NCBI RefSeq assembly: GCF_009380155.1
Contig: NZ_WHUV01000001.1
Location: 806,001-870,000 of the forward strand
Direction of reading: 5' to 3'
DNA length: 64,000 nucleotides
Source: Pseudomonas piscis
GTDB taxonomy: Bacteria > Pseudomonadota > Gammaproteobacteria > Pseudomonadales > Pseudomonadaceae
The notes below the pieces were generated by a model that saw only the letters and a program-made list of their open reading frames with translations, made no database searches and had not been told where the DNA came from. Below are positions 17,084-25,744 of this stretch, one piece after another (position 1 is the stretch's first letter; each line of letters begins with the position of its first letter). The position numbers and the translations under genes were made by a program.

Positions 17084-18493
17084 ATGCGCTACATCAGCAC
17101 CCGCGGCCAGGCACCGGCCCTGAATTTCGAAGATGTACTGCTGGCCGGTCTGGCCAGCGACGGCGGTCTCTACGTGCCGGAGAACCTGCCGCGTTTCACC
17201 CAGGAAGAAATCGCCTCCTGGGCTGGCTTGCCGTATCACGAGCTGGCGTTCCGGGTCATGCGCCCATTCGTCAGTGGCAGCATCTCCGATGCGGACTTCA
17301 AGAAGATCCTCGAGGAAACCTACGGCGTCTTCGCCCATGGCGCCGTGGCGCCGCTGCGCCAGCTCAATGGCAACGAATGGGTGATGGAGCTGTTCCATGG
17401 CCCGACCCTGGCGTTCAAGGACTTCGCCCTGCAACTGCTGGGTCGCCTGCTGGATCACGTCCTGGAGAAGCGCGGCGAGCGCGTGGTGATCATCGGCGCC
17501 ACTTCCGGCGATACCGGTTCGGCGGCCATCGAAGGTTGCAAGCGTTGCGACAACGTCGACATCTTCATCCTGCACCCGCATAACCGCGTCTCGGAAGTGC
17601 AGCGCCGGCAGATGACCACCATCCTGGGCGAGAACATCCACAACATCGCCATCGAAGGCAACTTCGACGACTGCCAGGAAATGGTCAAGGCCAGCTTCGC
17701 CGACCAGGGCTTCCTCAAGGGCACGCGCCTGGTAGCGGTCAACTCCATCAACTGGGCGCGGATCATGGCCCAGATCGTCTACTACTTCCATGCGGCCCTG
17801 CAGCTGGGCGGCCCGGCGCGCTCCGTGGCGTTCTCGGTGCCTACCGGCAACTTCGGCGACATCTTCGCCGGCTACCTGGCGCGCAACATGGGCCTGCCGA
17901 TCAGCCAGCTGATCGTCGCCACCAACCGCAACGACATCCTGCACCGCTTCATGAGCGGCAACCAGTACGTCAAGGAAACCCTGCACGCGACCCTGTCGCC
18001 GTCGATGGACATCATGGTCTCGTCGAACTTCGAGCGCCTGCTGTTCGACTTGCACGGTCGCAACGGTGCAGCCCTGGCTGGCCTGATGGACAGCTTCAAG
18101 CAGGGCGGCGGCTTCAGCGTCGAGCAGGATCGCTGGACCGAAGCGCGCAAGCTGTTCGACTCCCTGGCGGTCACTGACGAGCAGACTTGCCAGACCATCG
18201 CCGAAGTCTTCGCCCAGACCGGCGAGGTGCTGGATCCGCACACAGCGATCGGCGTGCGCGCTGCCCGCGAATGCCGGCGCAGCCTCGATACGCCGATGGT
18301 CACCCTCGGCACCGCGCACCCGGTCAAGTTCCCCGATGCGGTACAGAGGGCTGGCGTTGGCAAGGCCCTGGAGCTGCCGGCGCACCTGACCGACCTGTTC
18401 CAGCGCGAAGAGCGCTGCACGGTGCTGGCCAACGACCTCAAGGCAGTGCAGGCTTTTGTCAGCCAGCACGGCAATCGTGGCAAGCCGCTCTAA
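17084..18493 (+). CDS. thrC: Threonine synthase
   Basis: PLP enzyme converting O-phosphohomoserine to threonine. The 469-residue length and the start MRYISTRGQAPALNFEDVLL are typical of the longer (yeast/Pseudomonas-type) class. The PLP lysine lies in GPTLAFKDFALQ near residue 112. ATSGDTGSAAIEG near 144 and the glycine-rich PTGNFGDIFAGY near 260 bind phosphate. It lies downstream of hom and completes the homoserine-to-threonine branch. A strong terminator follows. Confidence 0.97.
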   Translation: MRYISTRGQAPALNFEDVLLAGLASDGGLYVPENLPRFTQEEIASWAGLPYHELAFRVMRPFVSGSISDADFKKILEETYGVFAHGAVAPLRQLNGNEWVMELFHGPTLAFKDFALQLLGRLLDHVLEKRGERVVIIGATSGDTGSAAIEGCKRCDNVDIFILHPHNRVSEVQRRQMTTILGENIHNIAIEGNFDDCQEMVKASFADQGFLKGTRLVAVNSINWARIMAQIVYYFHAALQLGGPARSVAFSVPTGNFGDIFAGYLARNMGLPISQLIVATNRNDILHRFMSGNQYVKETLHATLSPSMDIMVSSNFERLLFDLHGRNGAALAGLMDSFKQGGGFSVEQDRWTEARKLFDSLAVTDEQTCQTIAEVFAQTGEVLDPHTAIGVRAARECRRSLDTPMVTLGTAHPVKFPDAVQRAGVGKALELPAHLTDLFQREERCTVLANDLKAVQAFVSQHGNRGKPL

Positions 18494-18516
18494 GTATCCT
18501 GGCCTTGCCGATCACG

Positions 18517-18546
18517 AAGCCCGTCTCCTGACGGGCTTTGTTTTTT
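18517..18546 (+). terminator. Rho-independent terminator of hom-thrC
   Basis: AAGCCCGTC is perfectly inverted as GACGGGCTT across a TCCT loop and followed by TGTTTTTT, 24 bases after the thrC stop. Confidence 0.92.
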
Positions 18547-18586
18547 CGCGAACCTGTAGCCCGCCAGAGGCAGGGAGGCCCGGTTG

Positions 18587-21500
18587 ATGTCCCTTCGAAC
18601 TTCTCGCACTTGCCCTGCGCTGTCCTGGCTGCTCGCCGGCCTGCTGGCCTGGGGCATGTTCCATGCCTTGCCGGCCAGTGCCGCGAAGAGCCTGCCGTTC
18701 AAGCTGGTGCCGGCCTTCATCGACCTCGAGCCGCTGGAGCTGAAGCCGGCCGAACGCCAATGGCTGGTGGCGCACCCGACCCTGCGGGTAGGCATCGCCA
18801 TCGACGACTATCAACCCATCGACATCACCCGCGACCGCAACCGCTACCAGGGCATCAGCGCCGATTACCTGGGGCTGGTGGGCGAGCGACTGGGGGTGAG
18901 CATGGAGGTGCTGGGGTTTTCCGAGCGTGAACAGGCGGTCGAGGCCCTGCGCAACGGCACCATCGATATCCTCACCAGCGCCAACGGTTATGAGCGTGGC
19001 GTACCGGGGCTGCGCTTCACCAGCGACTACATGCCGGACAAGGCCGTGGTGGTCGTGCGCCGCGACGAGCAGGAACCCGGTGACGACCTGGCCGGCAAGC
19101 GCCTGGTGCTGCTCGATGGCTATGCCAATGCCGCGCAGGTCCATGCGGCCTACCCGGACAGCCAGATCATGCTTTCGCCCAACCTCTACAGCGGCCTGGA
19201 AGCCCTGAACCAGGGCGATACCGATGCCTTTATCGGCAACGAGATCATCGTTCGCGCCTACAAGGCCCTGCGGCCCTACCTGGCGGTGCAGATCCATGAG
19301 CAAAGCCGCTTGCCGCCCACTGGCTTCGCTTTCGCCACCCGTGACGACAACCCGCGCCTGGCGCAGTTGCTGGAGCAGGCGCTGCAGAGCATCGACGAAT
19401 CGCTGCGCCGGGAAATCCAGGCGCGCTGGACCACGGGCCTGGGAACCAACTCCGGCGAGCGCATCGAGCTGAGCGCCGAGGAGCAAGCCTGGATTCTCCA
19501 GCATCCCCATGTCCTGGTGGCGTCCCAGTCCTATCCGCCCCATGTGTTCAAGGACAAGGAAGGACGCTGGGTCGGCCTGAACATCGACCTGCTCAACCGG
19601 ATTGCACGCATGACCGGGCTGCATTTCGTCCACAAGCAGAGCGCATCCACCGCCCAGACCCTGGAGTTGCTGGAAAGCGGGCAGGCGCAGATGAACACCA
19701 CCCTGACCGACAGCGAGGACCGGCGGCTGTTCCTGAATTTCTCCCATGCCTTCGGTGGCGCCGCCTGGGTGTTCGTCGTCCGTCCCGAGGATCGTCGCCT
19801 GGGCAGCCTCAAGCAGATGGCGGGGGAGGTGCTGGCCCTGCCGGCCCGGCATACCCTGGAAAGCTATATCCGGCGCAACTATCCGGATATCCGCCTGCGC
19901 AGCGTGGCCAACTACGAGGAGGCCCGGGCCCTGGTCAAGAACGGCGAAGCCCTGGCCACTATCCAGAACGAGATCCAGGTGCAAGCGCTGGACCTGGCCT
20001 ATGAAGGCTTGCGGGCAGGGCGCAGCGTCGAGGGGACCTGGTCCGCCGACGAATTCGCCGTGCGCAAGGACCAGCCGGAATTGCTGAGCATCCTGAACAA
20101 GGCCCTGGAAGCCCTGCCAGTGGCCGAGCTCAGTGCTACGCGCCTGAAGTGGCTGGGCTCGACCCCGGTGCCGATGCCCGTCTGGCAGCGGGTGCCGGAT
20201 TGGGTCTACTGGGCCATCTGCACGGCGTTGCTGTTCGGCCTGCTGTCACTGGCCTGGAGCAGCCGGCTCAAGCGCCAGATCCAGCAGCGGCTGGAGGCCG
20301 AGCAGCGTTTGAACGACCAGCTGGCCTTCAAGCGCGCGTTGCTCGATGGCATGCCCAACCCGGTTTTCGTCCGCGACCTGCAAGGGCGCCTGATCACTTG
20401 CAACAAGAGCTACGAACAGCAACTGGGCACTCGTCTGGAGCGGATCCAGGGGCGCCGGTTGATCGACCTGGACCTGCTGCCGGCGGACACCGCCCGCCAG
20501 CTGCATGACGAACTCATGCAACTGCTGGCGTCCGAGCAGTCGGTGTTCGCCGACCGGCAAGTGGAAACCCGCCACGGGCCGATCCACGCCTACCAGTGGA
20601 CGGTGCCGTTCTACAGCGCCGAAGGGCAGTTGCAGGGGCTTTTGGGCGGCTGGATCGACATCACCGAGCGCAAGCGCCTGGAGAACCAGCTGGTCCAGGC
20701 GCGTCACGCCGCCGACGAGGCCAACGCGGCCAAGAGTGCCTTCCTTTCCACCATGAGCCATGAAATCCGCACGCCGATGACCGCGATCATCGGTCTGCTG
20801 GAGTTGGAGAAGGAACAGGCCAGGGTGCGCGGCGCGCCGTTTTCCGAAGCCCTGCGAGTGGCGTACCAGTCCGCCCAGGAGCTGATCAGCCTGATGGGCG
20901 ACAGTCTCGACCTGGCCAAGATCGAGGCCGGCTACATGCAGCTGGCGCCAGAGGCCACGGCCCTCAAGCCGTTCTTCGAGAGCATTCGCCAGCTGTTCGA
21001 CGCCACTGCGCGCAGCCGCGGTGTGCAGCTGCATCTGGTGTTCGACGAACAGGCCGGGGGCCGTTACCTGTTCGACCCATTGCGCCTGCGCCAGGTCATG
21101 CACAACCTGTTGAGCAATGCCCTGAAGTTCACCAGCGAAGGCCAGGTGCGCATCCAGGTCGAGCGCCAGGAGCTGGACTGCGCTCTGGCCAACCTGCGTA
21201 TCAGCGTTGCGGATACCGGGCCGGGGATCAGTCCCGAGCAGCAGCAGAAGCTGTTCACGCCCTTCGTCCAGGCCACCGCCGCGACTTCCCAGGCCCATGG
21301 CGGCACGGGCCTGGGGTTGAGTATCTGCCGCCAGTTGGTCGAGCTGATGGGGGGGCGCATCGAGCTGCACAGCGCCCCGGGTGCTGGGACGCTGGTGACC
21401 ATCGAGCTGGCGCTGGAGCGGCTGGACGAGGACTGGGCAGCCTCGCCCACGGCGGCCGAGCGTCCGCCCAGTCGCAGCATCGAAGTGCTGGTGGTGGATG

Positions 21501-22177
21501 ACTTGAGCGCCAACCGCATGGTCCTCAGCCAGCAGTTGATGTTCCTCGGGCACCGGGTGGTGGCCTGCGACAACGCCCAGGAAGCGCTGGAGCTCTGGCA
21601 GGGCGGCGGGTTCGACCTGGTGATGACCGACTGCCAGATGCCGGGCATGAGCGGTTATGCCCTGGCCGAGGCGATCCGCAGGTTCGAGGTGCAGCAGGGG
21701 CGCGATGCTTGTCCGGTCATCGGCTGCACGGCCAATGCCTTCGAGGATGAGCATGAACGTTGCGAGCGGGCGGGCATGGACCTGCTGCTGGTCAAGCCGG
21801 TGACCCTGGATCAGCTGGCGCAGACGCTGGCGCGGTTCCTGCCGCCGCCGTCCTTCGATATCCAGACCCTGCGGACGATGACCCAGGCCGACGAACAGGT
21901 ACTGCAACGCATGCTGCAGGAGTTGCAGCGCAACCTGGCCCAGGAGCGCCAGGCCCTGGAGGCGGCCATGCAAGACCAGCATCCTGGGCGCCTGGGCGCC
22001 ACCTTGCACCGGCTCAAGGGCGTCTGTTGCCTGATCGATGCCTTGCCACTGGCCAAGGCCTGCATCGAGGCGGAGGCGCGGATCAAGGCCGGGGAAGGGA
22101 TCGAGGACCGATGGCCGGCGTTGCTGGAGGCTATCGACAACTTGCGTGGCGATATCGAGGCGGGCCTGGACGTTTAG
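18587..22177 (+). CDS. BvgS-type hybrid sensor histidine kinase (RocS1-like)
   Basis: A 1196-residue inner-membrane unorthodox kinase. Order: signal/TM (about 12-32), two tandem periplasmic SBP_bac_3 (Venus-flytrap) domains (about 55-300 and 310-520), a TM helix (about 540-560), and a PAS domain (about 580-700). HisKA follows with phospho-acceptor H725 (SHEIRTP), then HATPase with NLLSNALKF. The receiver has D1015 (MTDCQMPG) and the C-terminal HPt has H1141 (LHRLKG). All four phosphorelay residues are present. GGGAGG precedes the ATG at 18587; an adjacent TTG at 18584 is less likely. Next come a REC-EAL gene and a convergent NarL-type regulator, the order of rocS1-rocR-rocA1 (sadSRA) in P. 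aeruginosa, which controls fimbriae and biofilm maturation. The ligand is unknown. Confidence 0.92.
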   Translation: MSLRTSRTCPALSWLLAGLLAWGMFHALPASAAKSLPFKLVPAFIDLEPLELKPAERQWLVAHPTLRVGIAIDDYQPIDITRDRNRYQGISADYLGLVGERLGVSMEVLGFSEREQAVEALRNGTIDILTSANGYERGVPGLRFTSDYMPDKAVVVVRRDEQEPGDDLAGKRLVLLDGYANAAQVHAAYPDSQIMLSPNLYSGLEALNQGDTDAFIGNEIIVRAYKALRPYLAVQIHEQSRLPPTGFAFATRDDNPRLAQLLEQALQSIDESLRREIQARWTTGLGTNSGERIELSAEEQAWILQHPHVLVASQSYPPHVFKDKEGRWVGLNIDLLNRIARMTGLHFVHKQSASTAQTLELLESGQAQMNTTLTDSEDRRLFLNFSHAFGGAAWVFVVRPEDRRLGSLKQMAGEVLALPARHTLESYIRRNYPDIRLRSVANYEEARALVKNGEALATIQNEIQVQALDLAYEGLRAGRSVEGTWSADEFAVRKDQPELLSILNKALEALPVAELSATRLKWLGSTPVPMPVWQRVPDWVYWAICTALLFGLLSLAWSSRLKRQIQQRLEAEQRLNDQLAFKRALLDGMPNPVFVRDLQGRLITCNKSYEQQLGTRLERIQGRRLIDLDLLPADTARQLHDELMQLLASEQSVFADRQVETRHGPIHAYQWTVPFYSAEGQLQGLLGGWIDITERKRLENQLVQARHAADEANAAKSAFLSTMSHEIRTPMTAIIGLLELEKEQARVRGAPFSEALRVAYQSAQELISLMGDSLDLAKIEAGYMQLAPEATALKPFFESIRQLFDATARSRGVQLHLVFDEQAGGRYLFDPLRLRQVMHNLLSNALKFTSEGQVRIQVERQELDCALANLRISVADTGPGISPEQQQKLFTPFVQATAATSQAHGGTGLGLSICRQLVELMGGRIELHSAPGAGTLVTIELALERLDEDWAASPTAAERPPSRSIEVLVVDDLSANRMVLSQQLMFLGHRVVACDNAQEALELWQGGGFDLVMTDCQMPGMSGYALAEAIRRFEVQQGRDACPVIGCTANAFEDEHERCERAGMDLLLVKPVTLDQLAQTLARFLPPPSFDIQTLRTMTQADEQVLQRMLQELQRNLAQERQALEAAMQDQHPGRLGATLHRLKGVCCLIDALPLAKACIEAEARIKAGEGIEDRWPALLEAIDNLRGDIEAGLDV

Positions 22178-22268
22178 GACTTGTCCTATGTGTGATTAAG
22201 GTTTGCCTGGTTACCGTGTCGACCCCTTAGTGGACTGTTCCCGCTTGTGTCGTACCGGAGGTTGCCCC

Positions 22269-23531
22269 ATGCATTCGCTTAAAGTGCTGATTCTCGAAGA
22301 CAACTCGTTCCAGCTGATGGCCCTGCACCAGATGCTCAACGCCAATGGCGTGTACAACGTGCTGGCCGCCGAGAACCTTGAGTCCGCACGGCGTTCGCTG
22401 GCCAGCAAGGGTCCGGTGGATATCGCTATCTGCGACCTCTACCTGGAACAGGCCGATGGCCTGGAGTTGATCCGCGAACTGGCCCGGGAGCGGCAGGCCG
22501 AGGCCCTGATCATCCTCAGCGACGCCGAACCGGATGTGCTCGAAGGCGCCGCGGGCATGGCCCGGGAACTGGGGCTGAAAATCCTCGCCTGCCTGCCAAA
22601 GCCGGCGTCGGTGGCGGTGATCGGCGAGCTGCTCACTACCTACCAGCAGCTGTTCCGGCAGACGCCAGCGGTCAACCAGGCATTGCTCCGGGATTTGCTG
22701 GCCCTGGACCTGTTCGCCCCCGAGGATGTCTCCCCAGAGGAAGGCGTGGCGGCGATCCTGGGGCACGGGGTGGCGCACTTCCAGCCGGTCATCCAGCGGT
22801 GTGGCGGGTTGCACGGCGTCGAGGCGCTGGCGCGCTGGGAGCATCCGGAACGAGGGCTGTTGATGCCGGCCGAGTTCTTGCCGTTGATCGAGTTCGCCGG
22901 CCTGCAGGAGGTGTTCACCTGGCACATGCTGGAGCAGGCGCTGGAGCTGGCGGCGGGGGTGCGGCTGGTGATGGGCCATGCTCTGCCGGTGGCGGTGAAC
23001 GTGCCGGTGGGCATCCTCGAACGGCCGTTGTTCCCGCGCCAATTGGAGGCCCTGCTGCGGCGCTTCGAGATCCCCGCGCGGCTGTTGACCCTGGAGATCG
23101 TCGATACCACGTGCTTGCAAACCGACACCGCCCATGTGGAAGCCTTGCTGCGCCTGCGGATGATCGGCTGCAAGTTGTCCATCGGTGATTTCGGCGTTGG
23201 CGGCACTAGCCTGCAACGCCTGCTGGAGTTGCCATTCACCGAGCTGAAGATCCCTCCGGCATTCGTTGCCGGCATGGCCATGGACGAGCGCAAGCAGGCG
23301 CTGGTCGGTGGTGCCGTGGGCATGGCCCGGCGCATCGCCCTGGGCGTGGTGGTGGCGGGGATCGAGACCGAAGCCGAGTACCAGGTGGCCAAGACCATGG
23401 GCGCCGCCCATCTGCAAGGGCGCTTCATGGCGCCGCCGATGAGCGCCGCCGACATGCGCCAATGGCTGGCGCAATCCCTGGGGCGCGAGTCCGCGGAGTC
23501 GGCGGTACGGGCTGCCGGGATGTGTGCCTAG
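22269..23531 (+). CDS. REC-EAL response regulator with degenerate EAL site (RocR-like)
   Basis: A 420-residue protein: receiver domain (1-125, phospho-acceptor D56, acidic pair E10/D11, K111) followed by an EAL domain (about 150-400). The motif E185-A-L is present, as are N244, E276, D307, K327 and Q383. Residues needed for c-di-GMP hydrolysis are replaced: the first Asp of DDFG is G306, the Glu of the usual AEGVE loop is A363, the second Glu of the ExxE pair is D279, and the Asp after K-I is P329. A catalytically dead but possibly ligand-binding EAL is therefore likely. P. aeruginosa RocR is an active enzyme that competes with RocA1 for phosphate from RocS1; here only the competition role may remain. 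It ends overlapping the convergent regulator by 4 bases. Confidence 0.9.
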   Translation: MHSLKVLILEDNSFQLMALHQMLNANGVYNVLAAENLESARRSLASKGPVDIAICDLYLEQADGLELIRELARERQAEALIILSDAEPDVLEGAAGMARELGLKILACLPKPASVAVIGELLTTYQQLFRQTPAVNQALLRDLLALDLFAPEDVSPEEGVAAILGHGVAHFQPVIQRCGGLHGVEALARWEHPERGLLMPAEFLPLIEFAGLQEVFTWHMLEQALELAAGVRLVMGHALPVAVNVPVGILERPLFPRQLEALLRRFEIPARLLTLEIVDTTCLQTDTAHVEALLRLRMIGCKLSIGDFGVGGTSLQRLLELPFTELKIPPAFVAGMAMDERKQALVGGAVGMARRIALGVVVAGIETEAEYQVAKTMGAAHLQGRFMAPPMSAADMRQWLAQSLGRESAESAVRAAGMCA

Positions 23532-24190
23532 GCCAGGCCGTGTTCCTGGACGTAGATATACAGCGCCGCCTCGCTGGCCAGGCCCAGCTTGCGCATGGCG
23601 CTGACCTTCTGTGCGCTGACGGTCTGTTTGCTGCGGTTGAGCTGGGCGGCGATCTCGCCCACCGCATGGCCGGCGGCGAGCAGGCGGATCACCTCCAGCT
23701 CCCGGGGCGAGAGCTGGTCCTTGGACGCCAGGCGATCGGGCCCCACCTCGCCGGCCAGGCTCAATGCCCGCTGGATCGCCTGGGCCACGTAGGGCCTGTT
23801 CTGGCGAGCGTGCTCGATGGCACTGGGCAGCTCCTGGGCCAGGCTGGCCTTGCTCAGCAGGCCCATGACTCCAAGGTCGAGGATCGAGCGGAACAGCCCG
23901 GCGTGATTGAGCATGGTCACCACCACGATGGGCAGCCCGGGATGATGCCGGCGCAGTTGCTCGAGCAGGCGCAGGCCATCGTTCTGCTGCTCCTCGGGCA
24001 TCATGAAATCGGTCACCAGCACGTCGCAGGGGGTGTCTTGTACCAGCTGGAACAGCGCTGAGGGCGAGCTGGCTTCGCCGACCACCTCCAGGCTGTGGTC
24101 CTGCTCCAGCACTGCCCGCAGGCCGATCAGGAAGATCGGATGATCGTCGGCGAGGATGATGCGCAATCTGTTGTTCGGCGTAGCTATCAA
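23528..24190 (-). CDS. NarL/FixJ-type response regulator (RocA1-like)
   Basis: A 220-residue DNA-binding response regulator. The receiver (about 8-125) has D16/D17 (ADDHP) and the phospho-acceptor in LVTDFMMPEE near residue 62. The C-terminal LuxR-type helix-turn-helix (about 155-215) reads LSPRELEVIRLLAAGHAVGE and continues through QTVSAQKVSAMRKLGL. It is convergent with the EAL gene, sharing 4 bases. In P. aeruginosa the equivalent regulator activates cup fimbrial genes after phosphorylation by RocS1. No fimbrial cluster is in this window, so its targets must lie elsewhere. Confidence 0.9.
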   Translation of the reverse strand: MIATPNNRLRIILADDHPIFLIGLRAVLEQDHSLEVVGEASSPSALFQLVQDTPCDVLVTDFMMPEEQQNDGLRLLEQLRRHHPGLPIVVVTMLNHAGLFRSILDLGVMGLLSKASLAQELPSAIEHARQNRPYVAQAIQRALSLAGEVGPDRLASKDQLSPRELEVIRLLAAGHAVGEIAAQLNRSKQTVSAQKVSAMRKLGLASEAALYIYVQEHGLA

Positions 24191-24282
24191 GGCGGGACTC
24201 CATTGCAGGGACGGTATGGCGGGCGCCTGGTTGGCCGTTTTTTGCTTGTCATATTACCCGTGCATGCTCGATTGACTCAGAT

Positions 24283-24356
24283 CGGTAGCTGTAGGTTTGG
24301 CGAACTTTCCTCTCTGAGCAACGGTCACTTGAATGTCAGAAAGCTACCGGCATTTT
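24283..24356 (+). other. Foldable leader upstream of the DUF3509 gene
   Basis: CGGTAGCT (24283-24290) is perfectly inverted as AGCTACCG (24342-24349), enclosing about 50 bases, and is followed by GCATTTTTG. It could be a long-range hairpin with a T-rich 3' end, that is, a leader terminator or a short RNA. No promoter with good -35 and -10 boxes was identified before it, so this is tentative. Confidence 0.3.
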
Positions 24357-24397
24357 TGTTTTCGAACCTTAATTCGAGCTATTGAGTGGTGATCTAG

Positions 24398-24685
24398 ATG
24401 GAAAGTATCAGTCTTTTGTTGAGCGAGGCACTAAGTCCGTACCAAGTGGCCCTGACCCCTTCGGGAGCCCATGGCGAGTGCCTGGTAAGCGTGAGCGATG
24501 CCGCTGGAGCCCTGGTAGTGGAGCGTGAGGTCAACCAGGCCCAGCTCACCGACAAACGCTTGCTCACCGATGTGGTCGACGGTCTGCACCGTGACGTGCT
24601 GATCGCCGAGGGGCGCCTGGAGCCCTGTGTATTCGCGGCCTTGCGCCACGCCACCGAGGGCAAGGTCTTCGAACGTCGTACATGA
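24398..24685 (+). CDS. DUF3509 family small protein
   Basis: A 95-residue soluble protein of the DUF3509 type, a small family found mainly in Pseudomonas, with no known function. No signal peptide, cysteine cluster or catalytic motif is visible. The middle is acidic and amphipathic, and the end is a conserved-looking short basic tail (VFERRT). GGTGA precedes the ATG by a normal distance. It stands alone between the divergent NarL-type regulator and a strong downstream terminator, so it is probably a single-gene transcript. Confidence 0.75.
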   Translation: MESISLLLSEALSPYQVALTPSGAHGECLVSVSDAAGALVVEREVNQAQLTDKRLLTDVVDGLHRDVLIAEGRLEPCVFAALRHATEGKVFERRT

Positions 24686-24801
24686 ATTGATTTTTACGGA
24701 ACCTTCCGACAATCCCGTCAGTCAGACCCAATGCCAGCAGGAAACAGGCATTTTGCTCCGATGCTTGCAACCTGCTGGTACGGGTCTTGAAGACCACGTT
24801 T

Positions 24802-24841
24802 AACCCCGAGTCGTCTCCCCACTTCTCGGGGTTTCTTTTTG
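24802..24841 (+). terminator. Rho-independent terminator after the DUF3509 gene
   Basis: AACCCCGAG (24802-24810) pairs with CTCGGGGTT (24825-24833), followed by TCTTTTT. It also separates this gene from the convergent binding-protein gene ending at 24853. Confidence 0.85.
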
Positions 24842-24852
24842 CCTGGCGTTTG

Positions 24853-25704
24853 TCAGCGGTCCGGGTGGGCCTGGAAGTAGGCATGGGCATCGGCCCGATA
24901 TGCATCGCGCATGGCGGGCTCCAGCCAGGCGGCGTACAGCTCCACCAGGCGCTCTTCGCGCAGCTTGAGCAGGGCCTGGTTGATCTGGGCTATGGCTAGC
25001 CGGCCCTGGGGCGTGTCGGAGCAGCCGACATGGACATCCTGGTACTTGTCGATGCCCTGGATCGGATAGAACAGCAGTTCTTGCGGGTCGATGCCTTGCT
25101 GCACGGCCTGGTAGCGGATCTCCGGCCAGTAGCCCAGCAGCAGTTGCAGGCGTTCCAGGCGCTGCATCTGCAACAGGCTGCCCAGGGCGTCATTGCCGTA
25201 GTGGGCGTTGAGAGTGCCGGCTGGCGCTTGTTGCAGCAGGCTGTCGAGCTGCTGGCCGTAGCTGCGTTCGGCCACCATGCCCAGCCGCTGCTTGCCGCTG
25301 GCGAGCAGCGCCGGCAGATCGACCTGGCCGTCATGGATGAATGGCGCCAGGTGCTCGCGATCGGCGCGGCGGATCACCAGGCCGTTGCTCACGACCCGCA
25401 GGCTGGTGATGGAGTAGGCCACCCATTGCGCCCGCTCCTTGCTCCAGATCAGCGAGGGGTCACAGGTGAAGCTGGGTTCGCGGAGCATCTGCATGCCCCG
25501 GGCGCGGTTGACCCGCATCAGTTCGTGCTGGTACTGCGGCAGCTCGGCGATCAGTTGCGGCATGAGCAGGTCGACCACCCCGCGTCCTTTCAGCTCGCCC
25601 TCGAAAATGCTCAAGGGCGGCAGGTCGCGCAGCAGCCAGGTCAGCAGTTCTGCCGTCTGGCCCGGCAGGCTGGGCAGCCAGAGCAGCAGCGCCACCAGGG
25701 GCAT
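24853..25704 (-). CDS. Periplasmic substrate-binding-like protein (SBP type 3 related)
   Basis: A 283-residue protein with a short signal peptide (MPLVALLLWLPSLPGQTA) and a body resembling the orphan binding proteins grouped as TIGR02285, related to SBP_bac_3. Visible features are the early LLRDLPPLSIFEG segment, a central CDPSLIWSKER loop with a single Cys, and GMVAERSYGQQLDSLL in the hinge-distal lobe. No permease or ATPase gene is nearby, so an ABC uptake role is doubtful; such orphan proteins may feed sensors. The ATG lies 41 bases after the CoA-transferase stop with no clear ribosome-binding site, suggesting dependence on that gene's translation. The ligand is unknown. Confidence 0.7.
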   Translation of the reverse strand: MPLVALLLWLPSLPGQTAELLTWLLRDLPPLSIFEGELKGRGVVDLLMPQLIAELPQYQHELMRVNRARGMQMLREPSFTCDPSLIWSKERAQWVAYSITSLRVVSNGLVIRRADREHLAPFIHDGQVDLPALLASGKQRLGMVAERSYGQQLDSLLQQAPAGTLNAHYGNDALGSLLQMQRLERLQLLLGYWPEIRYQAVQQGIDPQELLFYPIQGIDKYQDVHVGCSDTPQGRLAIAQINQALLKLREERLVELYAAWLEPAMRDAYRADAHAYFQAHPDR

Positions 25705-25744
25705 CGCCAGCCGCCGGCGGGAACTCGGGCGCTGGCGGGCCAGT

